A stretch of 64,000 nt of DNA, from NCBI GenBank assembly GCA_021521415.1, contig JAIQDT010005834.1:98434-162433 (forward strand), written 5' to 3'. Shown one piece after another: positions 20,986 to 31,380 of the stretch; the first letter of the stretch is position 1; each line of letters begins with the position of its first letter. The DNA comes from Bidens hawaiensis (taxonomy: Eukaryota; Streptophyta; Magnoliopsida; Asterales; Asteraceae). The notes below the pieces were generated by a model, which worked only from the letters and a program-made list of their open reading frames with translations, ran no database searches and was not told where the DNA came from. The position numbers and the translations under genes were made by a program.

Positions 20986-23931
20986 ATGGCTGCTGTTGCC
21001 GGTGCTGGAGGTGCTGGAGGAGATGACGGAGATAATCAGAGGCAATTCTTCCTGGGTCACAACATGTTCATCACCTTAGATCCGGAAGCGGGTGGTGTGG
21101 AGGATTACCGCGAGATAATCACATTCCTCCTTCGCTCGAGGATATTCCACGCAATCACTACGACTCTGCCGATTTCCTTACCCAATATTGAGGATTTCTG
21201 GCAGACAGTGGAATACGATTGCCGCGTTGAGCCCCCGGTTATGCGAGCAACCGTCAACAATCAAGAAGTTCAGTTCTCTTCTGAACAAATACGGGTGGCT
21301 TTATGTTTTGGAGAGGAGACTAGGGATGACCCTACAAAGTTTGTTGCTCCGTTCCGCGATGGAGCATTTCTACGAATGGGCTATTCTGGTCCATTGGGCG
21401 ATACACAACGGAGGAAGGGTTTCCTGCTTGATCAGTGGCGCTTCCTCATGCACGTAATGATTGTCTGCATGTCTGGGAGGAAGGCGGGCACTGATGGTAT
21501 GGGTGCGACCATGCAGTCAGCAATGACTGCTCTGACTTATAACAAACGTTATAGCTTTAGTCAGATGGTCTTTTACGAGATCGATAGACAGAGAAGAGCG
21601 ATGGCCCGTGAGAGGTTCATCATGTATCCAAGATTCATTCAGATGATCTTGAATCATGTTGCTCCCACGTTGCCTCAACGACGTCCAATACGATACGTGG
21701 AGAGTGTGAGCAAACGTATCTTCGCTCAATGCCGAACATCCAGTGCGAGGAGCAAGCCTGAACTGCGTCCAAGGCATACTCCACTCTTTGGGTACTTAAT
21801 AAACCCGGGGTATGTGCCAGCTCGTGGGGATGAGTACAGAGACCCGGCACCACAACAGGCAGGAGCATCTCAAGCTATACCTGCTGCTCCTGTTGTGTCA
21901 CCGGAGGAGGAAGTGGACCTTGATGCAGAATTCGGAGGTCAAGGATTCTTCGATATGGATCGGGTGGATCCAGAGGAGAACGTTCAGATCCCAGTTGAAC
22001 GTGTCTCGACTGTGCGTATTACTAGAGCAGCTACGACGGTGGCTGACTCAGATCTTGATAATGTTATGGATGAGGCGAGAAGGATGTTGGTGACTCAAGA
22101 GAGAACATTTGGGAAGAGAAAGAGGACAGTTGATGATAGCGAGTCAGAAGAAGAAGAGGATATTCACAAGTTGATTAGACGTTCAAGACGGGAAAGGACA
22201 GGTGCAGGTATGGGAGCTGGAGAGACTTCAAGAGTTGTACGTTTCGCTCCGCCCGCACTGTCAGGTATGTCGATTGTTCCTACATCCCTACAGGTCACAG
22301 GTTTAAGCGCCGCGGATGTTCCCGTGGTGGCTACATCATCAGCTTTTGGCATCCCAATCACTACTATCCAGCTGACGACTCCGGAGATTGTGTCTTTACC
22401 ACCTCCAACTCTTACTCCTTCAGAGGTGGTTGCACAATTTGTAGAGTCCACAGTCGTTGCAACTGCATGGTTGTCGGTCACGATACCACCTGCGGTTACG
22501 TCCACAGCTGCTTCTGATGTCCCGGTTTCATTCGAAATCCTTGCTGAGTATACTCAAGACACATCTCACATGAGGTTTGATTTCGATGCAACCCGCTCAG
22601 ACTCGGAGAGAATAGCTGCACTTGAGCGGGTCGTGGCAGAACAATCAAGGGTGAATCTTGTCCAGACCCAGGCTATTCAACGCCTAGTAGCAGAAAATCA
22701 ACTACAGTCGTCCCTCCTGGTTGAACATGGGAGAATTATAGATGCTATGAAGGAGTTCTTGGCATCTCAGGGGGAGACAGGCTGTAAAGGCGACGAGTTA
22801 AGGACAAAGAAGAGAAATGATAGAGACGATGATCCCAATGCATCGAAAGGTGCAGGTGGTGAGTTGCCAAGAACTACTCAAGCTCTTGGGACTTCCACAG
22901 CTCAGGGGGAGTCTGCAGGTGCGGCTGGCAGTTCTGGTGGTGATGAGGTGGTGATGGTTGATGATGAAGGAAATGGAGATGATGTGATTGATGCTTTGAA
23001 AGAATTAGATGATGATATGTTTAGTGATGATGTGTTGTTTGAGGATGATGTGCTGCCAATTGAGGAGATTGAGAAGATTGGAGCTCAGATTGTGATTGAA
23101 GAAGATGTTGAAGAAGGTGAAATAGTTGAAGAGAATGTGGAGCATGACATTCCAGGTGTGGAGAAAGTAGATATGGGTAATGAGACAGTAATCGATGAGA
23201 CTGAATGGGAAGAGCAGCCTAGGTGGAAGGAAGGCCATGCTCAGTGGTTCGTCAAAACGAAGAAACCAGCGGTCCCTACAATGTTTAAGAAGAGTTACAA
23301 TATTAAAGGCTATGCTGAAGCGAAGAAAGGGATTATTTGCTGGATCTATGATGAGCAGTTGAAGCTCTTTGTGATTAAACGGTATGACGGCGTTCAGTAT
23401 TTTAAAAGAATGTTAAGGTCGTTGAATACACTGCCGGAATGTGAAGTGAAAGACTTAGCCAGATTGGGGTTAATCAATCGAAATGACGATAATATGGCTA
23501 GAGTCATTGAGAAAATTGTATGGAGAGAGAGTATAAAACAGAAGAAGTTTGAGCTGTTGAAACCGCAGAAGGGAAAACTTGTTGAAGACAAGGATAGAGG
23601 TTTGAGAGCTGATGGAAAACCTTGGATGGTCATGAAGTATAAACCGGTCCGGTGTTTGAAAGAAGTACCGATGAAGCTTATGCCCAAGGATGTGCTTAAA
23701 GACCTAAAGTGGTGGTATGTGGATTGTGAGACAGCAGAGGCAGTGATGGAAGACGAGGATGAACAAGAGCTCCTAAGAGTTTACGATCCGATGCATTTGG
23801 TAAACTTATCGCAAGCTGATCTGCAAGTGCTCAATGAGAAGAAAATCTTTTATATTCCTGCTTGGAAGGACGAAGCGAGGAAGTATCAAAGAGTTGTGTC
23901 AGTTTGTGTTAGAGAAGGAGTGCATGCGTGA
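20986..23931 (+). CDS. ORF3 ('env-like' extra ORF) of Sirevirus B, function unknown
   Basis: 981 aa, no stops. The start MAAVAGAGG follows a splice-acceptor-like TTGTTTGTTGCAG directly (ATG at 20986), so a spliced subgenomic RNA is likely. Visible parts: a conserved-looking N-terminal region (about 20-265) with 'FLLRSRIFHAI' and 'LLDQWRFLMHVMIV'; a Ser/Thr/Val-rich linker (420-520); a coiled coil (about 535-590) around 'ERIAALERVVAEQ'; a strongly acidic stretch (about 650-760); and a basic, Trp-containing C-terminal domain (765-981). I see no signal peptide, no convincing membrane segment and no furin-like site, so a true envelope role is not supported. ORF3s of Sireviruses A and C are unlike it in sequence but hold the same genomic place and also carry long charged coiled coils. 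Confidence 0.85.
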   Translation: MAAVAGAGGAGGDDGDNQRQFFLGHNMFITLDPEAGGVEDYREIITFLLRSRIFHAITTTLPISLPNIEDFWQTVEYDCRVEPPVMRATVNNQEVQFSSEQIRVALCFGEETRDDPTKFVAPFRDGAFLRMGYSGPLGDTQRRKGFLLDQWRFLMHVMIVCMSGRKAGTDGMGATMQSAMTALTYNKRYSFSQMVFYEIDRQRRAMARERFIMYPRFIQMILNHVAPTLPQRRPIRYVESVSKRIFAQCRTSSARSKPELRPRHTPLFGYLINPGYVPARGDEYRDPAPQQAGASQAIPAAPVVSPEEEVDLDAEFGGQGFFDMDRVDPEENVQIPVERVSTVRITRAATTVADSDLDNVMDEARRMLVTQERTFGKRKRTVDDSESEEEEDIHKLIRRSRRERTGAGMGAGETSRVVRFAPPALSGMSIVPTSLQVTGLSAADVPVVATSSAFGIPITTIQLTTPEIVSLPPPTLTPSEVVAQFVESTVVATAWLSVTIPPAVTSTAASDVPVSFEILAEYTQDTSHMRFDFDATRSDSERIAALERVVAEQSRVNLVQTQAIQRLVAENQLQSSLLVEHGRIIDAMKEFLASQGETGCKGDELRTKKRNDRDDDPNASKGAGGELPRTTQALGTSTAQGESAGAAGSSGGDEVVMVDDEGNGDDVIDALKELDDDMFSDDVLFEDDVLPIEEIEKIGAQIVIEEDVEEGEIVEENVEHDIPGVEKVDMGNETVIDETEWEEQPRWKEGHAQWFVKTKKPAVPTMFKKSYNIKGYAEAKKGIICWIYDEQLKLFVIKRYDGVQYFKRMLRSLNTLPECEVKDLARLGLINRNDDNMARVIEKIVWRESIKQKKFELLKPQKGKLVEDKDRGLRADGKPWMVMKYKPVRCLKEVPMKLMPKDVLKDLKWWYVDCETAEAVMEDEDEQELLRVYDPMHLVNLSQADLQVLNEKKIFYIPAWKDEARKYQRVVSVCVREGVHA

Positions 23932-24002
23932 AGATACAAGATTGAAGATTACAAGACAAGTGCTTAAAGATCAAGATATGAAGCTACTGCCAAGGGGGAG
24001 TC
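23932..24002 (+). promoter_or_regulatory. Polypurine tract of Sirevirus B
   Basis: AAGGGGGAG at 23992-24000, two bases before the 3' LTR, primes plus-strand DNA synthesis. This form of PPT is typical of Sireviruses. Confidence 0.85.
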
Positions 24003-24431
24003 TGTTGGTGCATAATGTCAGTAGTTCATAGTCTAGTGTATGTAATCGAGTCTGTAATGTTTAATTATGTTTTGTATGTTTAAGCGAAGTTACTGACAAG
24101 TTCGCTTCCAGGCGAACTTGTTAGTCAAGCGAAGTTATGGACAACTTCGCCTGAACATGCCAGGCGAAGTTGTCGTGTATTTATATACCTAGCTTACAGC
24201 TTGGTTAGGTTAATCGTGAAGTTGTTTGTTTCAGTAGTTCGAGTTCATTTGTAACGTGAGGACGAGAGTCTGTAACAGTGTTATTACATCACGTGTTTGA
24301 GTTATAATATATAACGTGTGTTCGTTTCGTGTGTTCGTGTGATTCGTGTTCTATACTCGTAACGATCTACGCAGGGATTCCGCACCTGAGTTGATCGAGA
24401 TATCTCGTGCGATCCGTCCAGGGAACCTACA
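24003..24431 (+). repeat. 3' LTR of Sirevirus B
   Basis: 429 bp. By eye it differs from the 5' LTR at five sites: gtgtCtg/gtgtAtg, gccaCgcg/gccaGgcg, tacGgc/tacAgc, gtgAtatt/gtgTtatt, ccagAgaa/ccagGgaa. It is followed by the TSD TCTTT. One difference changes a GCGAAGTT flank to the better palindrome GGCGAAGTT. Confidence 0.93.
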
Positions 24432-24706
24432 TCTTTTAAGATAACATAACATTTCCTTGAGATGCAAGCTTCATCAAGTCCATGCCATGTGCTTCCCCTC
24501 ATGCGAGCTGCCTCAGTCTACTCACCTGCATGCATACTAAAAGTCAGTTACGCTGAGTGAGTTTTAGTTAATCATACAACATATAATCTGTTCACATACT
24601 TGTACACATGCCCGAAGGTGTGTACTTTATTCATACTTTACCTTACATGCATATCTATCCATAATATTTAAAGAGCCTTCCGCCCTATAACCTCACATAC
24701 ATTATA

Positions 24707-24846
24707 AGGGTCTGGTCCCCAATATCACAGATAATATTAGGGTCTGGTCCTTATCCTCATAGATATTATTAGGGTCTGGTCCCTATCATCAAAGATATTA
24801 TTAGGTTCTGGTCCCCATCCTCACATATATTATTAGGGTCTGGCCC
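24707..24846. repeat. Five 32-bp tandem repeats in the gypsy solo LTR
   Basis: AGGGTCTGGTCC or a one-base variant starts at 24707, 24739, 24771, 24803 and 24835, an exact 32-bp period. Spacers contain 'atattatt'. Confidence 0.85.
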
Positions 24847-25334
24847 TTTTGTTTCGTGCAACTGTAACATACCTGTCTTTACATACCTTCGTTAATAATA
24901 CGTGTAATATCCAAAGATCGTTTACGTACTATCTCATAGCATCCATAACATACGTATCATACATAACATACATACTTCATTCATACATAATATATATCAA
25001 TCATATAAATCATATCTTTAATTACCACCTGACGGTACATGCAATATCCGATGATCGTTCACGCACCGTCAAGCAATCATCATACATAAATCATACCAAG
25101 CATACACTTACCGCTTAAGGTAAGTGTATTAACTATCATATCGAGTATGCACACAGCTCCGAAAACATAACAAGGAAGTAGGGCTAGAAACTCACCTGAA
25201 CTCTGTTACGTTCACCGTCAATAGTTATTTCCTTCTTTAGATGTGCGCGACTAACTGTATAAAAATTACACGTATCAATTAACTATCACTACCCATATCG
25301 CGTTTCTAGTCTAATTATAACCCTCAATGAACGG

Positions 25335-25456
25335 GGGTCCGGGGGCAGAGCCCATGGCAGCGGGGTTCTAGGGGCGGCAGCCCCTAGCGGGGTCCAAGGG
25401 GCAGAGCCCCTGGCTGGGGTTAAGCTAACTTAAAAGTCCAAGGGGCAGAGCCCCTA
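25335..25456. repeat. GC-rich palindromes (AGGGGCAGAGCCCCT) in the solo LTR
   Basis: Four related inverted repeats in 120 bp: GGGGGCAGAGCCC, GGGGCGGCAGCCCC and two AGGGGCAGAGCCCCT. They stand out against an AT-rich background. Confidence 0.7.
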
Positions 25457-25615
25457 GCTTGAAAATTTTTATTTTCACTAACTGTCTTAACACATTTACC
25501 ATTAGGATTTTGAATTATTAATTAATTTGCTAACTTAAAAGTCCAAGGGATTCTTTGTAATTAAATCATTCTTTTTCTAAGTTCAGGGACCATTCTATAA
25601 TTCCATTAAACTTAT

Positions 25616-25925
25616 AGTTCGTAACTTGGTTCTTTAACGAATTGGCTTATCATAACGAACTGGTCCTTGTAACGAATTGGACCCTCTAGCGAACTGGTCC
25701 TTTGACGAATCAATCCATATAATGAACCTGTCCATATAATGAATCAGTCCATGTAACGAATTCAACCTTCTAATTCGTTATCTCTTTTAACGAATGGTCA
25801 TAGCGAATTGGGGTTTAGTTCGTTTTCTTTTCCTTAACGAACTTGAACACTAGTTCGTTAAGCTTTCACTAACGATTCACATAACGAATTACCCCTAGTT
25901 CGTTAACTCTCCGTTAACGAATTAG
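25616..25925. repeat. Dense TTCGTTA/TAACGAA word cluster in the solo LTR
   Basis: AACGAA, TTCGTT or close variants (AATGAA, AGCGAA) recur roughly every 15-20 bases, about twenty times in 310 bp. Some form TTCGTTAA...TTAACGAA palindromes (for example about 25902-25922). Confidence 0.75.
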
Positions 25926-26316
25926 GATTAGGTCAGAGAATGTCAGACATTCTTTGATTTCACCGGAAAAACGAGATCTCACTCGTTTTCCACCGTTTTC
26001 ACCGTTTTTCCTCCCGTTCGATCTAGATCTGAGCTAGGGTGACCCCTAAGCTCATCTTAGGTTTGGTTTATACCCAATTCCACCCGGATCTCGTGACTTT
26101 AATGGCTTAGAGGTGTCGGCTCGTCGTTTCGTTACTAAATCTAACGGATTTGAGTTCATACAATATCATATTATCATTACCTTGGATCGGGATCGGTTTT
26201 CTATCCCGGTTCGGCTAGAGAAAGGAGAGAAATTAGAGAGAGAGAGAGAGAGCTTAAGTGTATGTTTTGATGGTGTATGGAATATGTGTAAAATGAATAA
26301 AATGGGTGATTTAAGG

Positions 26317-26324
26317 TTTATATA
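26317..26324 (-). promoter_or_regulatory. TATA box of the gypsy solo LTR
   Basis: TATATAAA on the minus strand, upstream of a (CT)n leader stretch (26229-26250 on the plus strand as GA). It fits the LTR U3/R border. Confidence 0.5.
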
Positions 26325-26475
26325 GTTGTGAATCATGGGCTTAAGCCCATGGTCTTTCCCTCTTTCCTTCATAACCCAAGTCCATAACCCATATCCATTA
26401 AACCCGACACTAGCCCGACTCATAATAACTCATATTTTCATTTTATTAACTGAAGCTAGAAAACTGGATGTTACA

Positions 26476-26976
26476 TGTATCCAAACTTTGCTCGGACATA
26501 TCCCACAACAAACATGTTCTTGCTCGAATTTACTAAATCTTGAACTTAGACTTACTGGAGCAAACTAAGTGTACTCGGGTACTGTAGCTTTGATTGCGAT
26601 TGAAATATGCTCGGAGTAACAGTTGGTATAAATTCCATAGACTCCCTTCAAGCATACTTGAGATTCTTCTTTATTAAATCCTTGCTCGACCCACCAGGTT
26701 ACTTGTGAACTTGGTTTAAGCTTTGATTGATCAAGTGTTTGCTAGGATACAAACCATACTTGATTCAGGAACAACCTTGCTCGACAAAGTATAGCTTGCT
26801 CGAAGCTTTACACTTAGAAAAATGCATAAAGATAACCTTACTCGCATAAGACATCTTGCTCGGAATAGTAAATACCTTGCTCGGAGTGTCCAAGTTTGTT
26901 CGAGTTCCATACTTAGCAAATTCCGGGGAGGTTGAGAAGATTCCAATATTTCCTTGTCAATTATTTAGACCCAACA
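26476..26976 (-). repeat. 3' LTR of element A, proximal part (U3)
   Basis: Minus-strand LTR start TGTTGGGTC at 26976. The segment to 26824 matches 11179-11525 closely. It carries many CTCGA/TCGAG-type words ('ttgctcgaa', 'tgctcgg'). TGTAT at 26476-26480 is the right-hand TSD copy of the inserted solo LTR. Confidence 0.75.
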
Positions 26977-26991
26977 ATCTCCTCCTAGATT
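26977..26991 (-). promoter_or_regulatory. Polypurine tract of element A
   Basis: AATCTAGGAGGAGAT on the minus strand, directly before the LTR start. A moderately good PPT. Confidence 0.65.
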
Positions 26992-27167
26992 GGAACACAC
27001 TAAGATGCACCCAAACACATCCGGTCTACATACACTTGGTTCAAAATATACATTAAATCCATAAAAACAGTAAAATTACATTACATGAAAGGAAATTGAT
27101 TACATAGCACAAATTCTGCCTCTAAGGCATTACAAATCAAATCACAATAGATAAACATAACTAAAAC

Positions 27168-27449
27168 AAGTTACAAGTAATTCAAAGATAGTCTTTCAAA
27201 ATTTGATTACCTGATCTTCTTTTTTTATTCTTCTTATTCCCTTTGCTAATTCTCTGATTTCTTACAGCAGCTGCTCTTTACTGGAATATATCAATCTCTG
27301 CATGAAATAAGTTACAAGTAATTCAAAGATAGTCTTTCAAAATTTGATTACCTGATCTTCTTTTTTTATTCTTCTTATTCTCTTTGCTAATTCTCTGATT
27401 TCTTACAGCAGCTGCTCTTTACTGGAATATATCAATCTCTACATGAAAT
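27168..27449. repeat. 141-bp tandem duplication at the 3' end of ORF3 A
   Basis: AAGTTACAAGTAATTCAAAG starts at 27168 and 27309; the two units are nearly identical through 'tatatcaatctct.catgaaat'. The ORF3 stop at 27419 lies in the upper unit, so the lower unit is a duplicated coding tail outside the frame. Near identity suggests a recent event. Confidence 0.85.
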
Positions 27450-30400
27450 GGATGATCTATCGGTAAATTCCATTCCATGATGTCAGTTAAGTCTTCCACA
27501 TGTAGGTATTCCAATTCAGATTCGTTTTTAATTATCCCTAGCTGCATACCATCAAAATTTCTCAGGAGAACATTGTTAGTCTTCTTTTCATAAACAATCT
27601 TAGCAATTTTTCCATTTGTCTGTACCCTTGATCTTGGAATCTGCATCTCCCTCTTCAATTTTATACAGTCTTTCATTGGAACATAGGGTTTGCTTAGTTT
27701 CTTTGACCCCCTAAAAAAGAGATTGGATAGTCTGATTTCACTAGGCTCTTTCGTCCTCTTTTCTTTTCATCCTCAGTGAAGTCAAATCTTCTCTTCTTTT
27801 GAGTAAAGGGAATCCATCAATATGTTGATTCCTAAGGTACTTGGAAAGATCATTTTGTTGTTTTCCTACAAATGTTTCTCTTCTTTGATTGTCGTATAAT
27901 ATCATAATTGCCATCTCAGTCAATTGCTCAAGGTTGAAATCTATGAAGTCATCTTTAACAATTATGATCTTTGTTGCACCACTTTTCATGAAAACCTTTA
28001 AGGTGTTTGTTTTTGCATCATAGAACAGATCTTTTGGTAAGTCCACATCACAAGATGGACGTTTTCCTCTTCTATCCATAGATCTTGTTTTAGGAATAGT
28101 GCTCTAGAAGCAGATGGTCTTGAGGAATAAGACTTCTTTGAGTACCCTTTATTCTCATACAAACTCCAGATTTCTGTCTTAGTCTTCTTCATAAATGAAA
28201 TATATCCTTCTCCCCCTTTTAACAAGATCTTTATTATCTCCATTGTTTCTTTGTCAAAATTCTGCTCTGATTCTTCAACAACATGCTCATGAGGATTCAG
28301 TTGTATCCTATCCAATTATTCATTATAACTCTTCGATTCCCTTTTATAGATTTTGTTAAATTGAGCATCGGACAGTTGATTGAATTTATCATCAGACATT
28401 CCCTTAGCATTCATGATTCTTCTTAAAATATATAGTCTTTATTTAGATAATGATCTCACTTCATCTTCCTTCACTTCTTCCCATTTTCTTTTCTTTCCAG
28501 GATTTGAATTGAAAGGAGAAGGTTTTGATTTCTCTGAGGTACCTTATTTTTGTCTCAACGTCTCCTCTCTATGCTTCTTCAACTCAATCTCACATATTAT
28601 TCTTTTTGGAGTTTGTGTGGTTGTTGAAGTCTTCTTCACTTACTCCTTTTCCACATAATAATTTTTTCAACCAATTTTCTTGAATCTTTGAAAGTACAAC
28701 TTTCTTCAAGTCTTTCCATCCCTTTTCTCTCTTTAGTTGTTCATCAATCACATGTTCTTCATAGTCAACCTTTTTCTTAACCAACTAAAATTTGGCTTCA
28801 ATTTCTTGTTTTGACATTGAGTTTACAAGCTCAAATCTACAACCATGTTCAATCAGGTAACCAGATTTCCACCATATTTCTTCTTGGTTTTTTCTCTCTT
28901 TTTCAAGTTCTTTTTGCTCACTCTCTTTTCTCTGTCTTGCCATTTCTACTTCAGCTTTTCTTTCTCTTTCTTTTATTGCTAAAATCAATTTTGTTATGTC
29001 CTTTGTAGGCATTTTCTTTACATATTCAGGACCATAGTTATACCTTTTCAAAATTTCAATTTGTTGCTCAAGTAGTTTTCCATTCTCAATTTTCTTCTCC
29101 TTCTCTTCTCTACTTTTCTTTTTAAGCAACTACTCAAGATCTTTCTCATTTGAGTCCTTGATGCTTTCAAAAGTCATACCAAATTTTTGTAGAGCAATCC
29201 TTGGATCTTCTTTCTTTATTTCCTCCATTCTTGTTCTAATGTTCTCATAATGTTGATGAGTCATATAAATTTGAGGTAGAGCTTGTTCAACATCCACTTA
29301 TTTCTAAACATCTCCATCATTGTCTTCACATCAATAAAATAATCTAAAGCACCAATTTAAGGTATATTTTGATCAGGTATATCAACCTTTTCATTCTAAA
29401 TCTCCTTCTCATTTTCATCTGATTCATCAATCATAATATGTACACACATAAACTCATCACCAGGCATGAAATGCCTTATTGGTGTTGGATTCAAAGGTTC
29501 TTCACTGGTTTCTGGTTCTTTCCCTCTATCCATTTTATTAGTTTTCTATGATGATTCTTTTCCCTCATTGGCATTTAAATCATCCTATTTTTTTCATTTA
29601 GCCTCTGGAGATTCTTCTTCATGACCATGTTCATCAACAGTTTGCTGGTCAGGACCCACTTGCATTAACACTTGCCTTAAAGGTACCGCGTCAATGGGAT
29701 TATCAACATCAACATGCTTATCATCAGCTGACTTATCACCAATAAATGTCTTGGAAACATATATTTTTCCTTTTCTTTTGTATTTGACTGTTTCTTCATA
29801 CCATGTTCTCCCTTGCACTTTCACATTTTCAACTACCTTTTCAGTTGCTTTTTTTATGCTTATTTCCTCAACTTATTCTTCAACATGTAATTCGGTTTCC
29901 AGATTCTTTTGAAATGTTTTCACTACAATCTTAAGCACATCTTCAAGGTCTTTTTTTGCAGCATTTTCCAATTCTTCATCATTTTTCAATTTTAATAGAG
30001 ATTCAAGGATCTCTTGAGAAATCTCTTCTTTAATTTCTTTACTGGCTTCCTCTCTTGATTATTTTAAATTTCTATTTGCTCCATTATCAATCTTTGTTCA
30101 TCTAACTCCATTTCTGTAAGCATATAGTTCACAAAATCTTTGTCAAACATTTCTCTTAGACTTTTCTCATGCATAATTCTTGTTTTAACAACAAATTCAT
30201 CATTGGCAAGAATACGATCATTTGAAGTTGGCTCATTTTCATCAAATGGGAGCAATTGGCTTTTATTTTCAGACACTGATTTCCCTTTAATCCTCCTCTT
30301 CTTTTCATCATTAGTAGTTGGATGTGAGGGTCCAATATTTCTAATTATAGGAGGTGGAATATCATCAGCCTATTTTTCCAATTCATTATCATTATTGAAA

Positions 30401-31380
30401 TTCAACTCAGTTGTTTGTAGTGGTGTAATATCTCCAAACCTGCTTCAAAATTTGGATCAACATCCACATCATTTTCCACAACATCATTCACATCCTCTTC
30501 CACAACATCATTATCATTATTGACATTCAACTCAGTTGTTTGTAGTGGTGTAATATCTTCAAGATCTCCATACAAGATTTCCAAACCTGCTTCAAAATAG
30601 AGATTCAAGGATCTCTTGAGAAATCACTTCTTTAATTTCTTTACTGGCTTCCTCTCTTGATTATTTTCAATTTCTATCTGCTCCATTATCAGTCTTTGTT
30701 CATCTAACTCCATTTCTGTAAGCATATAGTTCACAAAATCTTTGTCAAACATTTCTCTTAGACTTTTCTCATGCATAATTCTTGTTTTTAACAACAAATT
30801 CATCATTGGCAAGAATACAATCATTTGAAGTTGGCTCATTTTCATCAAATGGGAGCAATTGGCTTTAATTTTCAGACACTGATTTCCCTTTAATCCTCCT
30901 CTTCTTTTCATAATTAGTAGTTGGATGTGCGGGTCCAATATTTCTAATTATTGGAGGTGGAATATCATCAACCTATTTTTCCAATTAATTATCATTACTG
31001 ACATTCAACTCAGTTGTTTGTAGTGGTGTAATATCATCAAGATCTCCATACAAGATTTCCAAACCTGCTTTAAAATTTGGATCAACATCCACATCATCTT
31101 CCACAACATCATTCACATCCTCTTCCACAACATCATCCATATCCATGGCAACATCATTCTCTTCAACCTTTTCTACTTCAGTAATAATCTCCTTTTTCCA
31201 TACACATTTTCAATTAAGTTCAACGCCTATGATTGTTCAGGATCTTCTTCACTTTGTTCATACATCTGACTGATCTTGTCAAGAGAATTTTCACCATTAA
31301 CATCATTCTCCCCCTATTTTGGTGCATCTGAGGTCTTCTCAACCTCAGACCTTTTTGATTTAAGGGTTTGAATTTGCAAA
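27419..31380 (-). pseudogene. ORF3 of element A, broken
   Basis: Long minus-strand stretch of Lys/Glu-rich, coiled-coil-like coding sequence broken into pieces (for example 30276-30064, 29824-29594, 29129-28785, 28315-27998, 28079-27741, 27676-27419) by stops and frameshifts. The first half is acidic ('DVVEEDV', 'ENDVDVDP') and contains 'MFDKDFVNYMLTEMELDEQR'. A similar string (MFDMEFLNYMLSEKEIDEQR) is in the plus-strand remnant at 54899-55705, so the two are homologous ORF3s. The C-terminal end has 'NTLKVFMKSGATKIIIV'. Position between pol and 3' LTR matches a Sirevirus extra ORF. Function unknown. Confidence 0.65.
29995..31110. repeat. 601-bp tandem duplication inside ORF3 A
   Basis: AATAGAGATTCAAGGATCTC starts at 29995 and 30596. 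Both units run through the MFDKDF region and the acidic 'gttgtttgtagtggtgtaat' region. Smaller repeats of the acidic segment are nested inside (near 30400, 30530 and 31015). The duplication shifts frames and helps explain the ORF fragmentation. Confidence 0.8.

Larger units (their letters stand above)
12012..24431 (+). mobile_element. Intact Sirevirus-type Ty1/copia element B, 12.4 kb
   Basis: It is flanked by TCTTT on both sides (12007-12011 and 24432-24436). The order is 5' LTR, PBS, leader, gag, pol, 2.1 kb non-coding region, ORF3, PPT, 3' LTR. All three large ORFs are free of stops. By eye the two 429-bp LTRs differ at five positions (about 1.2%), indicating a recent insertion. The long gag with two zinc knuckles, extra ORF after pol, Met-initiator PBS and palindromic non-coding repeats fit the Sirevirus genus. 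It sits inside the solo LTR 11828-26475. Confidence 0.88.
11828..26475 (-). mobile_element. Ty3/gypsy solo LTR, about 2.2 kb, split by Sirevirus B
   Basis: Outer flanks are TGTAT at 11823-11827 and 26476-26480, a 5-bp TSD. Read on the minus strand the unit starts TGTAACATCC (26475) and ends CTTCCA (11828), so it has TG...CA ends. Its own sequence is 26475-24437 plus 12011-11828. A TATATAAA box near 26317-26324 fits LTR structure, and no internal domain, PBS or PPT is present, so I call it a solo LTR left by unequal recombination. The TGTAACATCC start is typical of Tekay/Del chromoviruses, but the lineage is inference. Confidence 0.7.

Noticed and set aside
20986..23931. A true viral envelope gene
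   Set aside because: No signal peptide, membrane anchor or fusion-type segment is visible; only the genomic position resembles env.
24707..24846. CRISPR-like array of five 32-bp repeats
   Set aside because: Plant DNA, repeats and spacers are both similar between units, so it is a simple tandem repeat in an LTR.
28785..29129. Myosin- or kinesin-like coiled-coil cellular gene
   Set aside because: It sits in ORF3 of element A, matches the plus-strand ORF3 remnant, and lacks any motor or other domain.
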